Source of the DNA: an uncultured Lachnospiraceae bacterium | GTDB lineage: Bacteria > Bacillota > Clostridia > Lachnospirales > Lachnospiraceae | Length of the DNA stretch: 9,092 nt | Direction of reading: 5' to 3' | Assembly: GCA_946633495.1 (NCBI GenBank) | Contig: CAMPAX010000084.1 | Location: 1 to 9,092, forward strand | Shown here: positions 1 through 7,250 of the stretch, in pieces | How the letters are laid out: each line of letters begins with the position of its first letter | Numbering within the stretch: position 1 is the first letter of the stretch | Translations under genes and position numbers: made by a program | Notes under the pieces: model-generated | Seen by the model: the letters and a program-made list of their open reading frames with translations, nothing else | What the model was told of the DNA's origin: nothing | Databases searched by the model: none

Positions 1-1201
1 AGGAACTGCTGTAGCTCTTCACCACACTTCCGGAAGAATTCAGGATCTCCTGTACCAGGTAAGGCTTCATCAGTACGCCTCCGTTGGCGATAGCTGACAT
101 GATCATGGCATTATGCAGCGGTGTGATCTGGGTATCTCCCTGACCGATGACGGTCTGAGGGATCATGTCCCGATTTCCGCTTCCGGTCAGTACAAAGGAG
201 GACATGGAGGTACTTCCATCATAGGGAAGCTCCTGATTGAATAAAAGATCCTCTGCAGTGGCATGCAGTCCGTCCATGGAGATATCCTTCATACCGAGAT
301 TTGCAAAGCTGGTATTACAGGAATAGCCGATGGAATGCTCCAGATCCACATCTCCGTGTTCACGATGTTTGTAGCAGACGATCTTCACGCCGTTAAAAGA
401 ATCCTCTCCCTTGCAGGTATAGCTGTATCCTGCCGCGCTTCCATGCTCCCGGATATACTCCAGCGCCGTCACGGTCTTAAATGTGGAACCCGGCGCATAA
501 AGCCCTCCGGTGGCACGGTTCAGAAGCACCGTACTTTTCTCTCCTTCTTCCGTATGGATCTCATCCCAGACTTTATCCATCTCATTCGGATCAAACCCGG
601 GCCTGGAAACCATGGCAAGGATCTTTCCGGAATCCGGTTCCATTACCACCACAGCCCCTTTATGCTTTCCCATGGCTTTGTAAGCCGCATTCTGCAGCTT
701 ATAATCCAAGGTTGTCACTACATTGTCTCCGGGTTTTTTCTGTTCCGAAAGATCATCCTGTACCTGTTTGAAAATGTTCTCATGGGTGGTGAGAAGCTGG
801 AAATTCATAGCCAGTTCCAGTCCGGAGCGGCCATATCCGTTATATCCCACCACATGGCAGAACAGGTCTCCGTAGGGGTAGACCCGAACCTCCTCACCGT
901 TCTTTTGCTCGGATCTGGCGATGACGGTACCGTCTGCGGTACGGATCTCTCCGCGCTGTACCAGATCCGCCATCACGTCCTGTCTTCTGTTCCCGGTATT
1001 TGCAACCACATGGTCCGCATCCTGCACCAGGAAATATATGATATATCCGAACATGCCAAGAAAGACCAGTACAAAGACATAGGTCATCAGGACGATGGGA
1101 CGATTCTTCCTCTTATTCTTTTCTTCTCTTTTTTCCTGACGGTGCAGAAACTCGGCCAGCAAAGACTCCGGCGGGTTCTCCTGCTCCGACGCGTCCGGCA
1201 T
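1..1201 (-). CDS. Penicillin-binding protein (class B-like transpeptidase), C-terminus cut off by the window edge
   Basis: This is the N-terminal ~400 residues of a membrane-anchored peptidoglycan transpeptidase, which cross-links cell-wall stem peptides outside the membrane. It has a charged cytoplasmic tail (residues 1-34, mostly basic from 20), one membrane segment (about 35-59) and a short N-terminal region. The transpeptidase domain starts near 160 (GDNVVTTLDYKLQ, then GAVVVMEPDSGKILAMVSRP). The catalytic SxxK motif is PGSTFK (S239, K242), and the second motif is S294-C-N296. The third motif, KTG, would lie left of position 1. The compact N-terminal region and the partner SEDS gene just upstream resemble the actinobacterial RodA-PbpA pair (PbpA about 490 residues), so roughly 80-90 residues are probably missing. 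The ATG at 1199-1201 is chosen because an AGAGG ribosome binding site sits 6 nt upstream, overlapping the stop codon of the SEDS gene and suggesting translational coupling. The family is clear; whether it acts in division or elongation is not. Confidence 0.93.
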   Translation of the reverse strand, partial: MPDASEQENPPESLLAEFLHRQEKREEKNKRKNRPIVLMTYVFVLVFLGMFGYIIYFLVQDADHVVANTGNRRQDVMADLVQRGEIRTADGTVIARSEQKNGEEVRVYPYGDLFCHVVGYNGYGRSGLELAMNFQLLTTHENIFKQVQDDLSEQKKPGDNVVTTLDYKLQNAAYKAMGKHKGAVVVMEPDSGKILAMVSRPGFDPNEMDKVWDEIHTEEGEKSTVLLNRATGGLYAPGSTFKTVTALEYIREHGSAAGYSYTCKGEDSFNGVKIVCYKHREHGDVDLEHSIGYSCNTSFANLGMKDISMDGLHATAEDLLFNQELPYDGSTSMSSFVLTGSGNRDMIPQTVIGQGDTQITPLHNAMIMSAIANGGVLMKPYLVQEILNSSGSVVKSYSSS

Positions 1202-1211
1202 AGGCCGCCTC

Positions 1212-2615
1212 TTAATTTCCTCCGTATCCTGCACGGAACGGCTGTGCTTCTTCGGCTGCCCGGAGGGCTCGTTCCTCTTCATGCAACTCTTCTCCTTCTT
1301 TTCCGACGAAGATATAGACATATTGTATCATGGCGAACATGATCAAAGTTCCGAACATACTGCTGATCCCATAGCTGATCAGAGGCAGCGTCACACCCGT
1401 GGATGGGATATATTTCGTCACACCTCCGATGTTCAGGAGCACCTGTACGATAAAGCTGATGGCAAAACCAAAGGTCATATATTTATAGAATGGCGATTTG
1501 CATTTCATGGCGATATTCGTCATCGAGATAAACACACTGAGGTAAACCAGGATGAGACACAGCCCGAAGATCGCGCCCAGTTCCTCACACATGGCCGAGA
1601 AAATGAAATCGCTTTCCACCACCGGAATATAATAGGGCATGCCCTTCCCCAGTCCGACGCCGGTGAAGCCGCCGGTACCGATGGCAAACAGGGATTCGCA
1701 GATCTGATATCCTCCGGTACTCTGGTAGGCCCATGGATCCTTCCATGCCTCCACACGAACGGAAATGTGCACGAAGAGTGAATCCTTAAACAGCATATAG
1801 CCGATGATGACAGCCGCCACCACCAGTGCGATCCCCGCAAAAAGGAACACCGGCCGTGATGTGGCAAGATAGACCATGGAGATATATGCGATATAAAAGA
1901 TGGCTATGGAACCGAAGTCTTTCTCCACAGCCAGCACCGTCATAAATGCAGCGGCAATGACTGCATTGATCACCACATCTTTCAGGGTCGCAGCCTTCAC
2001 CAGACCGCTGGCCACGAAAAGAACAAATATGATCTTAACGAACTCCATGGGCTGCAGGGAAATGGGCCCGATCTGGATCCAGTTCCTTGCTCCGTAGATG
2101 CTGACTCCCAAATGAGGAATAAATACGGTGAGCAAAAAGAAGATTCCGGTCACGCCATAGAAGATCGTCCAGTTCCGCATGGTCGGCAGCTTTCCCATGA
2201 TCCACGGAATAAAGCTGGCGATAAAAAGGCAAACGGTAGCCAGGATAAACTGCCGGACCGCCAGACCGTGATCCAGCCGGGTCAGCATAGTATATCCCAG
2301 CAGCATAAGAAATGTGATCTGATTGATCAGCATTCGGGACGCCTTCGGATATACCGCATGAAAGATCAGGATGTACAGGATCGCGATCAGAAGCTCGATG
2401 GGATAATAAGCCAGAACCGTTTTATCCCTGGTATTCAGGAACAGCGTTGCATGGCACAGGAAATGAATGGCAAAGATATCGAACACCTGCAGGTTCAGGT
2501 TGGTCTTTCGTTTCTTTGCCGTTTTCTTTGTGAAATAGGTGAAACACTTAATGGTATAAAGTGCCATCAGCACCAGGATCAGATATTTAGCTGTCGTACT
2601 GATGATATTGATCAT
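1212..2615 (-). CDS. SEDS-family peptidoglycan glycosyltransferase (FtsW/RodA/SpoVE)
   Basis: This is a polytopic membrane protein of 467 residues that polymerises lipid II into glycan strands, working with a class B PBP such as the one encoded next. Family signatures are GARNWIQIGPISLQPMEFVK (175-194), the RVEAWKDPW and GGYQICESLFAIGTGGFTG region (287-319), VVESDFIFSAMCEELG (332-347) and PSTGVTLPLISYG (404-416). D336 in the ESDFIF motif matches the essential aspartate of RodA and FtsW. About three hydrophobic segments and a basic stretch (K30-K38) precede the part that aligns with canonical SEDS proteins, which begins near residue 97 with a 'TRLDHGLAVRQ' motif like that of actinobacterial RodA. 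The C-terminal tail (440-467) is cytoplasmic and acidic. Two conserved positions differ from consensus: M190 in QPME (usually QPSE) and I417 in SYGI (usually SYGG). The start overlaps the U32 stop as ATGA, with AGAGG 6 nt upstream. FtsW, RodA and SpoVE cannot be told apart from this sequence alone. Confidence 0.95.
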   Translation of the reverse strand: MINIISTTAKYLILVLMALYTIKCFTYFTKKTAKKRKTNLNLQVFDIFAIHFLCHATLFLNTRDKTVLAYYPIELLIAILYILIFHAVYPKASRMLINQITFLMLLGYTMLTRLDHGLAVRQFILATVCLFIASFIPWIMGKLPTMRNWTIFYGVTGIFFLLTVFIPHLGVSIYGARNWIQIGPISLQPMEFVKIIFVLFVASGLVKAATLKDVVINAVIAAAFMTVLAVEKDFGSIAIFYIAYISMVYLATSRPVFLFAGIALVVAAVIIGYMLFKDSLFVHISVRVEAWKDPWAYQSTGGYQICESLFAIGTGGFTGVGLGKGMPYYIPVVESDFIFSAMCEELGAIFGLCLILVYLSVFISMTNIAMKCKSPFYKYMTFGFAISFIVQVLLNIGGVTKYIPSTGVTLPLISYGISSMFGTLIMFAMIQYVYIFVGKEGEELHEEERALRAAEEAQPFRAGYGGN

Positions 2616-4981
2616 AAAAGACCTCTGTGCCGGATCCCCTCCGGTTCCGGTTTCCGGTTCAGCCGGGAGTCGGAAGCAGACTCGGAAAAATAAGCATTTA
2701 TCAATCTTTCGGCCTCCGACGTTCCTTCCACAGTAAATCTAACGGCAGAAGGTCCTCCGTCCGCATCCTGCAGGATGGGCTGGCCGCTTAAAACGACATT
2801 ATAACACATTTCAGGATTCTGTAAAAGGATCAGGCTCCGGGTTCTTTTCCCGTCCGTCCCCTTAAGATTTTGTGCTGCTTCCTGCACAGTCAGCATCATC
2901 GGCCGGTGTCCGTAGACCGTAGGGATCCTTTTTACATTTTCGGGGACACGGATCATATGCCGCTCCGAAAGACTTAGTTCACAGGGTTCTTCCATCCAAA
3001 GTTCTCCGGAAAGATCCACGGATTCCCGAGAGAAGAAATCCACGGCCCGGTCATTATACCGGTAGAGCGAATCCCCGAGATACAAGGTCCCCGGTTTGTC
3101 ATGATCCGCCGCATAGGATTTAAACCACGCAAAACTGTCGATCCCGTTTATATATGCACCATCCAGCTCCAGTGCCATGCGGTACAATTCCTCCATCCGT
3201 TTCTCCAGATTTCCCCGGTGTCTGAAAATGTACGGAAACCCGACCAGAAACCTTATATTCCGGTAGTTCCCCGCGAGCCGTCGCACTTCTTCCGGATCCA
3301 TGCAGGATAGCCCAAAGTCGAATATCACTGCTGCCGGATCATGGGAAAGGACCGTTTCCGCCATGGAAAGATCGGATACAAAGAAGATCCTTTCCGCATC
3401 CTTTTTCTCTTCTTTATTCTTTTCCCGAAGGGGAATATCTTTTTCCGGATCAATGTCCTCGGACGCAGCATTCCCTAAAAGCCTGCGTCTTTTTGGATCC
3501 AGCAGTGCCTCGCGAAGCATGGAAAGCACATCTCTTCTTTGATTTTTGATCACTGACACGGGGACAAAGCTCTGACCGTCGTTTTGGATCATAAGACGGC
3601 TTAAGAAAAAGTCCGTACCGGAAAGGGTACCGATCTTTGCCTGCAGAGTCTCCTCCGTCACCGGTTTTCCGGAAGCGGCCTCCACCTTGGGTCCCTCCAG
3701 ACTGACAGAGATCCCGTTCGCCCGGGCTGTGATCCGGAAAGGTTTTCCGACTTCCGAAAGAACCGTAAGATCTGCCGGGACTTTTGGCTGCTTCGTCAGG
3801 TATCTTTCCTCCATTTCCGCCATCAATGCCGCATTTCGAACCCGAAGCAAAGGCATTCCCGGTTGAAGCTTTCTGGTCATCGGAGCACGAAGTTCCACCT
3901 CCGTTCCGTCCGGGGCATCTTCCGGTGCGGTAAGACGGATCGTTTCATCCGTTCCGTCCGGTACAGGTATCTCCAGTGAATCCCCTTTGTTCAGCCCTTT
4001 CTCGCATCGGATCCGAACCACGCCGTCTCTTACCTTTCTTATGGTTCCGACCTTTACTCCGGTATGACCCGATGCTGTGTCAGATATCATATCCGGGCCG
4101 GAAAACTGATTCAGATATCCGCGGGTGAATCCACCGCGATGGAAAACCTCCGTCATGCGTTCTCTATACTTTTGTGCCTTTTCCGGACGAAATTCGCCCA
4201 GCATTACATCCTCCACCATGGTTCGGTAAGCATCCACGCATGCCGCCACATAGTATTCATTTTTCATTCGTCCTTCGATCTTCAGTGAATCGATCCCGGC
4301 TTCCATCAGTGCCGGAACATCCTCTAAGGTACAAAGATCCTTCATGGACAAAGGGAAACCACCATTATACATGGCTCTGCAGGGCTGGGCGCAGCGTCCG
4401 CGGTTTCCGCTTCTGCCTCCCGCAAAGGATGAGAGATAACAACGTCCGCTGTAGCAGACACACATTGCTCCATGGACAAATGCCTCCACCTCGATCCCTG
4501 CCTCGTCCCGGATCATTCGAAGCTCCGTAAGAGAAAGCTCCCTTGCCGGTACCACCCGCGAGAAACCAAGGGTTTTTGCCAGACGTGCCCCCTCAACAGA
4601 GCAAAGATTCATCTGAGTACTGGCGTGCAGCGGCATATCCGGATATCGCTCCCGTAAAAATCCATATACACCGAAATCCTGGACCAGAACCGCATCCAGT
4701 CCCGCACGATAAAGAGGATCCAAAGCCTCGGGAAGCTGCCGGATCTCATCATTTTTCAGCAATGTATTTAACGTCAGATAGATTTTCCTATCATGCAAAT
4801 GAGCCTCTTCAATTGCTTGAAGAAGCTCATTTTGCTGAAAATTGCCGGCATACGCCCTTGCCCCGAACCGGTCCATGGCAAGATACATAGCATCGGCGCC
4901 GGCCGAAAGAGCCGCATGAAAAGCAGCCGGATTTCCGCAGGGAGCCAATATTTCCGGTCTTTTTAAATCAGATTTATTCAT
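2612..4981 (-). CDS. U32-family protein (RlhA/TrhP-like RNA hydroxylase candidate, with DUF3656)
   Basis: This 789-residue protein belongs to the family historically called peptidase U32. Characterised members with this Fe-S arrangement are RNA hydroxylases: E. coli RlhA (YdcP) acts on 23S rRNA C2501, and TrhP enzymes act on tRNA U34. The N-terminal part (10-300) is the U32 domain, with EILAPCGN at 10-17 and the family signature EAFVHGAMCVCYSGRCYLSS at 166-185. Cysteines at 174, 181, 197 and 201 (the last two in RGRCAQPCR) are likely Fe-S ligands. The middle (about 385-500, from EERYLTKQP) resembles DUF3656, which RlhA also carries. A charged linker (510-530) leads to a C-terminal region (531-765) that looks like a second alpha/beta unit. 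It is longer than RlhA (about 650-670 residues). The gene starts 2 bp after the zapA stop with AGGA 6 nt upstream, and its end overlaps the SEDS start by 4 bp. The family is certain. The RNA substrate is not shown, and protease activity is doubtful. Confidence 0.93.
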   Translation of the reverse strand: MNKSDLKRPEILAPCGNPAAFHAALSAGADAMYLAMDRFGARAYAGNFQQNELLQAIEEAHLHDRKIYLTLNTLLKNDEIRQLPEALDPLYRAGLDAVLVQDFGVYGFLRERYPDMPLHASTQMNLCSVEGARLAKTLGFSRVVPARELSLTELRMIRDEAGIEVEAFVHGAMCVCYSGRCYLSSFAGGRSGNRGRCAQPCRAMYNGGFPLSMKDLCTLEDVPALMEAGIDSLKIEGRMKNEYYVAACVDAYRTMVEDVMLGEFRPEKAQKYRERMTEVFHRGGFTRGYLNQFSGPDMISDTASGHTGVKVGTIRKVRDGVVRIRCEKGLNKGDSLEIPVPDGTDETIRLTAPEDAPDGTEVELRAPMTRKLQPGMPLLRVRNAALMAEMEERYLTKQPKVPADLTVLSEVGKPFRITARANGISVSLEGPKVEAASGKPVTEETLQAKIGTLSGTDFFLSRLMIQNDGQSFVPVSVIKNQRRDVLSMLREALLDPKRRRLLGNAASEDIDPEKDIPLREKNKEEKKDAERIFFVSDLSMAETVLSHDPAAVIFDFGLSCMDPEEVRRLAGNYRNIRFLVGFPYIFRHRGNLEKRMEELYRMALELDGAYINGIDSFAWFKSYAADHDKPGTLYLGDSLYRYNDRAVDFFSRESVDLSGELWMEEPCELSLSERHMIRVPENVKRIPTVYGHRPMMLTVQEAAQNLKGTDGKRTRSLILLQNPEMCYNVVLSGQPILQDADGGPSAVRFTVEGTSEAERLINAYFSESASDSRLNRKPEPEGIRHRGLL

Positions 4982-4983
4982 GA

Positions 4984-5397
4984 TCAGTCCTGACCCTTAT
5001 TTCTGTCTTTTTCCGCCTCCAACTGGACGATCTTCCGCTGCAGAGCATTGATCTGTTCCTTATACTCTTCTACCAGCTTCAGCGCCGCCTCATGCTTGAT
5101 CTGCGCTTCGATCACTTCGTGCCTGAGATCATACAGCTGCTGTTCCTTCTCGGAGTCATCACGTGCGATCTCTTCCGCTCTGGATTTCGCTTTAAAATAA
5201 TCATCCGCGATGTTCAGAGCCAAAAGTACCCCCTGATATTCCGTATTCATTCTCCGATATTGTTCCGAGGTCTTGCACTCTGCGATCTTCCCGTTGATAT
5301 AGGTCGCTACATTCTGCAGATAATCCTCACCCTCATATCCGCTCAGCGTATAGACTTTTCCGCCGATCACTACGGGTATATCCGTCTTCTGTGCCAT
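4984..5397 (-). CDS. zapA: Cell division protein ZapA
   Basis: ZapA is a cytoplasmic protein that binds FtsZ, bundles its filaments and stabilises the Z ring. Residues 7-67 form the ZapA domain: a beta hairpin (IPVVIGGKVYTLSGYEGEDYL), the helix containing NVATYINGKI (29-38) and the very characteristic LLALNIADDY (58-67). Residues 68-133 are rich in E, K, Q and L with heptad character and should form the long coiled coil used for dimer and tetramer assembly. At 137 residues it is longer than B. subtilis ZapA (85) and E. coli ZapA (109), the extra length being coiled coil. It starts 37 bp after the ruvB stop, with purine-rich GAGGGAGAGG just upstream of the ATG, and ends 2 bp before the U32 gene. 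Sharing a transcript with SEDS and PBP genes fits a division role. Confidence 0.93.
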   Translation of the reverse strand: MAQKTDIPVVIGGKVYTLSGYEGEDYLQNVATYINGKIAECKTSEQYRRMNTEYQGVLLALNIADDYFKAKSRAEEIARDDSEKEQQLYDLRHEVIEAQIKHEAALKLVEEYKEQINALQRKIVQLEAEKDRNKGQD

Positions 5398-5434
5398 GTT
5401 CCTCTCCCTCTTTCCCCATTTCTCTTATTCGTTA

Positions 5435-6439
5435 TCACTCAGCAAGCAGCCCTTCCAGTCCTAACTGGCGATAAGCAGCTTCCGATGCCATCCGGCCTCG
5501 TGGCGTACGGTTGATAAAACCGTTCTTTATAAGATACGGTTCGTACACATCCTCTATGGTTCCGCTGTCCTCACCAACTGCTGCCGCCAGAACCTCCAGT
5601 CCCACCGGTCCTCCGTGAAACTGCCTGATTATGGTTTCAAGAAGATTCCGATCGGTCTGGTCCAGACCGGCGCTGTCCACATCCAGCTGATCCAATGCTT
5701 TCTTCGCTATAGTATAATCGATTTCTCCGCAATGTTCAACCTCTGCAAAATCACGAACTCTTTTCAGCAGCCGATTGGCAAGCCGCGGCGTGCCACGGGA
5801 ACGTTTTGCGATCTCCAGTGCGCCTTCCTCATCGATGGAAATGCCAAGTACCTTAGCGGAACGGATCAGGATCCGCATCAGATCAGTGATGGAATAAAAC
5901 TCCAGCCGGTCAACCACCCCGAACCGGTCTCTTAGGGGCGCTGACAGCATTCCTGCCCGTGTAGTTGCTCCCACCAGAGTAAAATGAGGCAGTGACAGAC
6001 GGATGGATCTGGCACTTTCTCCTTTCCCGATCACAATGTCGATGGCAAAATCTTCCATGGCCGGATAGAGCACCTCTTCCACCTGCTTATTCAGACGGTG
6101 GATCTCATCGATAAAAAGCACATCCCCCTCGGACAGATTGTTCAGGATTGCCGCAATCTCACCCGGCTTCTCGATGGCCGGACCACTGGTGACCTTCATC
6201 TGCACACCCATTTCTTCTGCGATAATCCCTGCCAATGTAGTCTTTCCCAATCCCGGCGGACCGTACAGAAGCACATGATCCAGGGATTCTTTTCTCTTCT
6301 TCGCCGCCTTGATGAAGACCTCAAGATTCTTTTTTACTTTATCCTGACCGATGTACTCCGCAAAGGTTGTGGGTCGAAGTCCTGCTTCGATCTTCGCCTC
6401 CTCCGGAGTCGCTTCGGTTGTAATGATCCTTTTTTCCAT
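5435..6439 (-). CDS. ruvB: Holliday junction branch migration ATPase RuvB
   Basis: RuvB is the hexameric AAA+ motor that, loaded by RuvA, pulls DNA through Holliday junctions during recombinational repair. At 334 residues it is full length. Visible motifs are the RuvB opening RPTTFAEYIGQDKVKKNL (22-39), Walker A GPPGLGKTT (60-68), Walker B LFIDEIHR (108-115), sensor 1 GATTR (157-161), the arginine-finger region APLRDRFG (167-174) and sensor 2 GTPRLANRLLKRVRD. The C-terminal winged helix ends in TPRGRMASEAAYRQLG. All catalytic residues expected for the family are present. The gene lies 54 bp after ruvA. The start codon fits family alignments, but the ribosome binding site is weak (GGGA 6 nt upstream) and sits inside a perfect 8-bp inverted repeat, listed separately. 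No ruvC or recU resolvase gene is in the window. Confidence 0.98.
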   Translation of the reverse strand: MEKRIITTEATPEEAKIEAGLRPTTFAEYIGQDKVKKNLEVFIKAAKKRKESLDHVLLYGPPGLGKTTLAGIIAEEMGVQMKVTSGPAIEKPGEIAAILNNLSEGDVLFIDEIHRLNKQVEEVLYPAMEDFAIDIVIGKGESARSIRLSLPHFTLVGATTRAGMLSAPLRDRFGVVDRLEFYSITDLMRILIRSAKVLGISIDEEGALEIAKRSRGTPRLANRLLKRVRDFAEVEHCGEIDYTIAKKALDQLDVDSAGLDQTDRNLLETIIRQFHGGPVGLEVLAAAVGEDSGTIEDVYEPYLIKNGFINRTPRGRMASEAAYRQLGLEGLLAE

Positions 6440-6457
6440 ATATTATCCCGATAATAT
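6440..6457. repeat. Perfect 8-bp inverted repeat abutting the ruvB start codon
   Basis: ATATTATC (6440-6447) and GATAATAT (6450-6457) are exact inverted copies separated by CC. The element occupies the 18 bases directly upstream of the ruvB ATG and contains the only Shine-Dalgarno-like bases (GGGA on the minus strand). As RNA it could form an AU-rich hairpin that hides the ribosome binding site; as DNA it could be an operator or a -10-like element. The inverted repeat is certain; its function is unknown. Confidence 0.6.
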
Positions 6458-6493
6458 TCTATAAAGATGACCTGATTTCAAAGCCCGGGGATT

Positions 6494-7087
6494 CTACAGA
6501 TGCTTTAACGCTGCGGAAAGCAGTTTCTCAACCGACATTTGTTCCGCACCTTCCACCTTCTTTACGGCACGAAGCGCATCCATTTCAGAGTATCCCAAAG
6601 CCGTCAAAGCTTCTACCGTTTCAGCCAGCACGGATTTCACTTCGTCCTGATCAGAGAAATCTGCCGCTTCCGGCGTACTTCCGATCTCCAGAGATCCTTT
6701 CAGATCTACCACAAGACGCTGTGCACTTTTCGGTCCGATTCCCGGTGCCTTTGCTATGGATTTGGAATCTCCGGATTGGATTGCGTAGTAAAGGTCTTCC
6801 ACCGTCAGGGTATTCAGGATTCCCAAAGCTCCTTTCGGACCGATCCCACTGACAGAGATCAGCTTCCGAAACACACGGATATCGGATCGTTCCGGAAAGC
6901 CATAAAGAACACGCTCATCTTCCTTGATCTGCAAATGGGTATAAAGCAATATCTCTTCTTTCCCGGAGCGGATCAGTTCCTGAAGGACCCGACCTGTGGT
7001 ATAGATTTCAAAACCGATGCCGTGATTATCCAAAATCACGCTTTCTTTGCAGATTTCAACGATCCTGCCTTTTATATAATACAGCAT
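6494..7087 (-). CDS. ruvA: Holliday junction branch migration protein RuvA
   Basis: RuvA is the tetrameric protein that recognises four-way DNA junctions and recruits RuvB. At 197 residues it is full length. Domain I (1-64) is the OB fold starting MLYYIKGRIVE and ending VLYGF. E56-D57 in IKEDER corresponds to the acidic pin that separates strands at the junction. Domain II (about 70-135) contains two helix-hairpin-helix motifs, VSGIGPKGAL (79-88) and APGIGPKSAQ (114-123), followed by VVDLKGSL. A flexible linker leads to domain III (148-197, EALTALGYSEMDALRAV), which contacts RuvB. A GGAGG ribosome binding site lies 7 nt before the ATG. It is the first gene of the proposed ruvA-ruvB-zapA-U32-SEDS-PBP operon. 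Confidence 0.98.
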   Translation of the reverse strand: MLYYIKGRIVEICKESVILDNHGIGFEIYTTGRVLQELIRSGKEEILLYTHLQIKEDERVLYGFPERSDIRVFRKLISVSGIGPKGALGILNTLTVEDLYYAIQSGDSKSIAKAPGIGPKSAQRLVVDLKGSLEIGSTPEAADFSDQDEVKSVLAETVEALTALGYSEMDALRAVKKVEGAEQMSVEKLLSAALKHL

Positions 7088-7108
7088 TCCGTAACCTCCG
7101 GATCTCTT

Positions 7109-7137
7109 ACGATAAAACGATTCACAATGAATGTCAG
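7109..7137 (-). promoter_or_regulatory. Candidate promoter of the ruvA operon
   Basis: Read on the minus strand, the sequence has a -35 of CTGACA (7132-7137; 5 of 6 to TTGACA), a 17-bp spacer and a -10 of TATCGT (7109-7114; 4 of 6 to TATAAT). It lies 22 bp upstream of the ruvA start codon. A small palindrome, ATTCA-CAA-TGAAT (7120-7132), fills most of the spacer and could be an operator. It is the best match in the gap, but the -10 is weak. The preceding gene's terminator makes a promoter somewhere in 7088-7196 necessary. Confidence 0.4.
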
Positions 7138-7146
7138 GATGTAAAG

Positions 7147-7169
7147 GTTCTGATGCAAAAAGTTCTGAT
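7147..7169. repeat. 8-bp direct repeat upstream of ruvA
   Basis: GTTCTGAT occurs at 7147-7154 and exactly again at 7162-7169, a 15-bp period. The minus strand, in the direction of ruvA, reads ATCAGAAC twice. The pair lies just upstream of the proposed -35, a usual place for an activator or repressor site. It does not form the GAAC-N4-GTTC palindrome of the Gram-positive LexA box. Confidence 0.5.
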
Positions 7170-7196
7170 CTTTGATCAAATTAAGCACTTCTCCCG

Positions 7197-7230
7197 AAAA
7201 AAGGGTGCCGCACTGCTGCAGCACCCTTTT
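7197..7230 (-). terminator. Intrinsic terminator of the DivIVA-like gene
   Basis: Arms AAAAGGGTGC (7199-7208) and GCACCCTTTT (7221-7230) are exact complements around a 12-nt loop. On the minus strand the GC-rich stem is followed by six T (7202-7197). It begins 21 nt past the DivIVA-like stop codon and separates that gene from ruvA. Confidence 0.85.
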
Positions 7231-7250
7231 CCGCTGGAAATACAGGCTTT

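Noticed and set aside
263..1342. Long plus-strand open frame of 359 codons opposite the PBP and SEDS genes
   Set aside because: The minus strand here carries clear PBP motifs (SxxK, SxN, membrane anchor) and SEDS sequence. The plus-strand peptide has no recognisable domain and is a shadow produced by codon bias.
2112..2693. Plus-strand open frame of 193 codons opposite the SEDS gene start
   Set aside because: It is antisense to well-conserved SEDS and U32 sequence, with a histidine-, glutamine- and aspartate-rich composition typical of shadows of membrane genes.
2612..4981. Calling the U32 gene a secreted protease or collagenase
   Set aside because: There is no signal peptide, and the conserved cysteines and DUF3656-like region match RNA-hydroxylase members of the family.
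7088..7196. SOS (LexA) operator upstream of ruvA
   Set aside because: GAAC half sites occur only as direct repeats; no GAAC-N4-GTTC palindrome is present.
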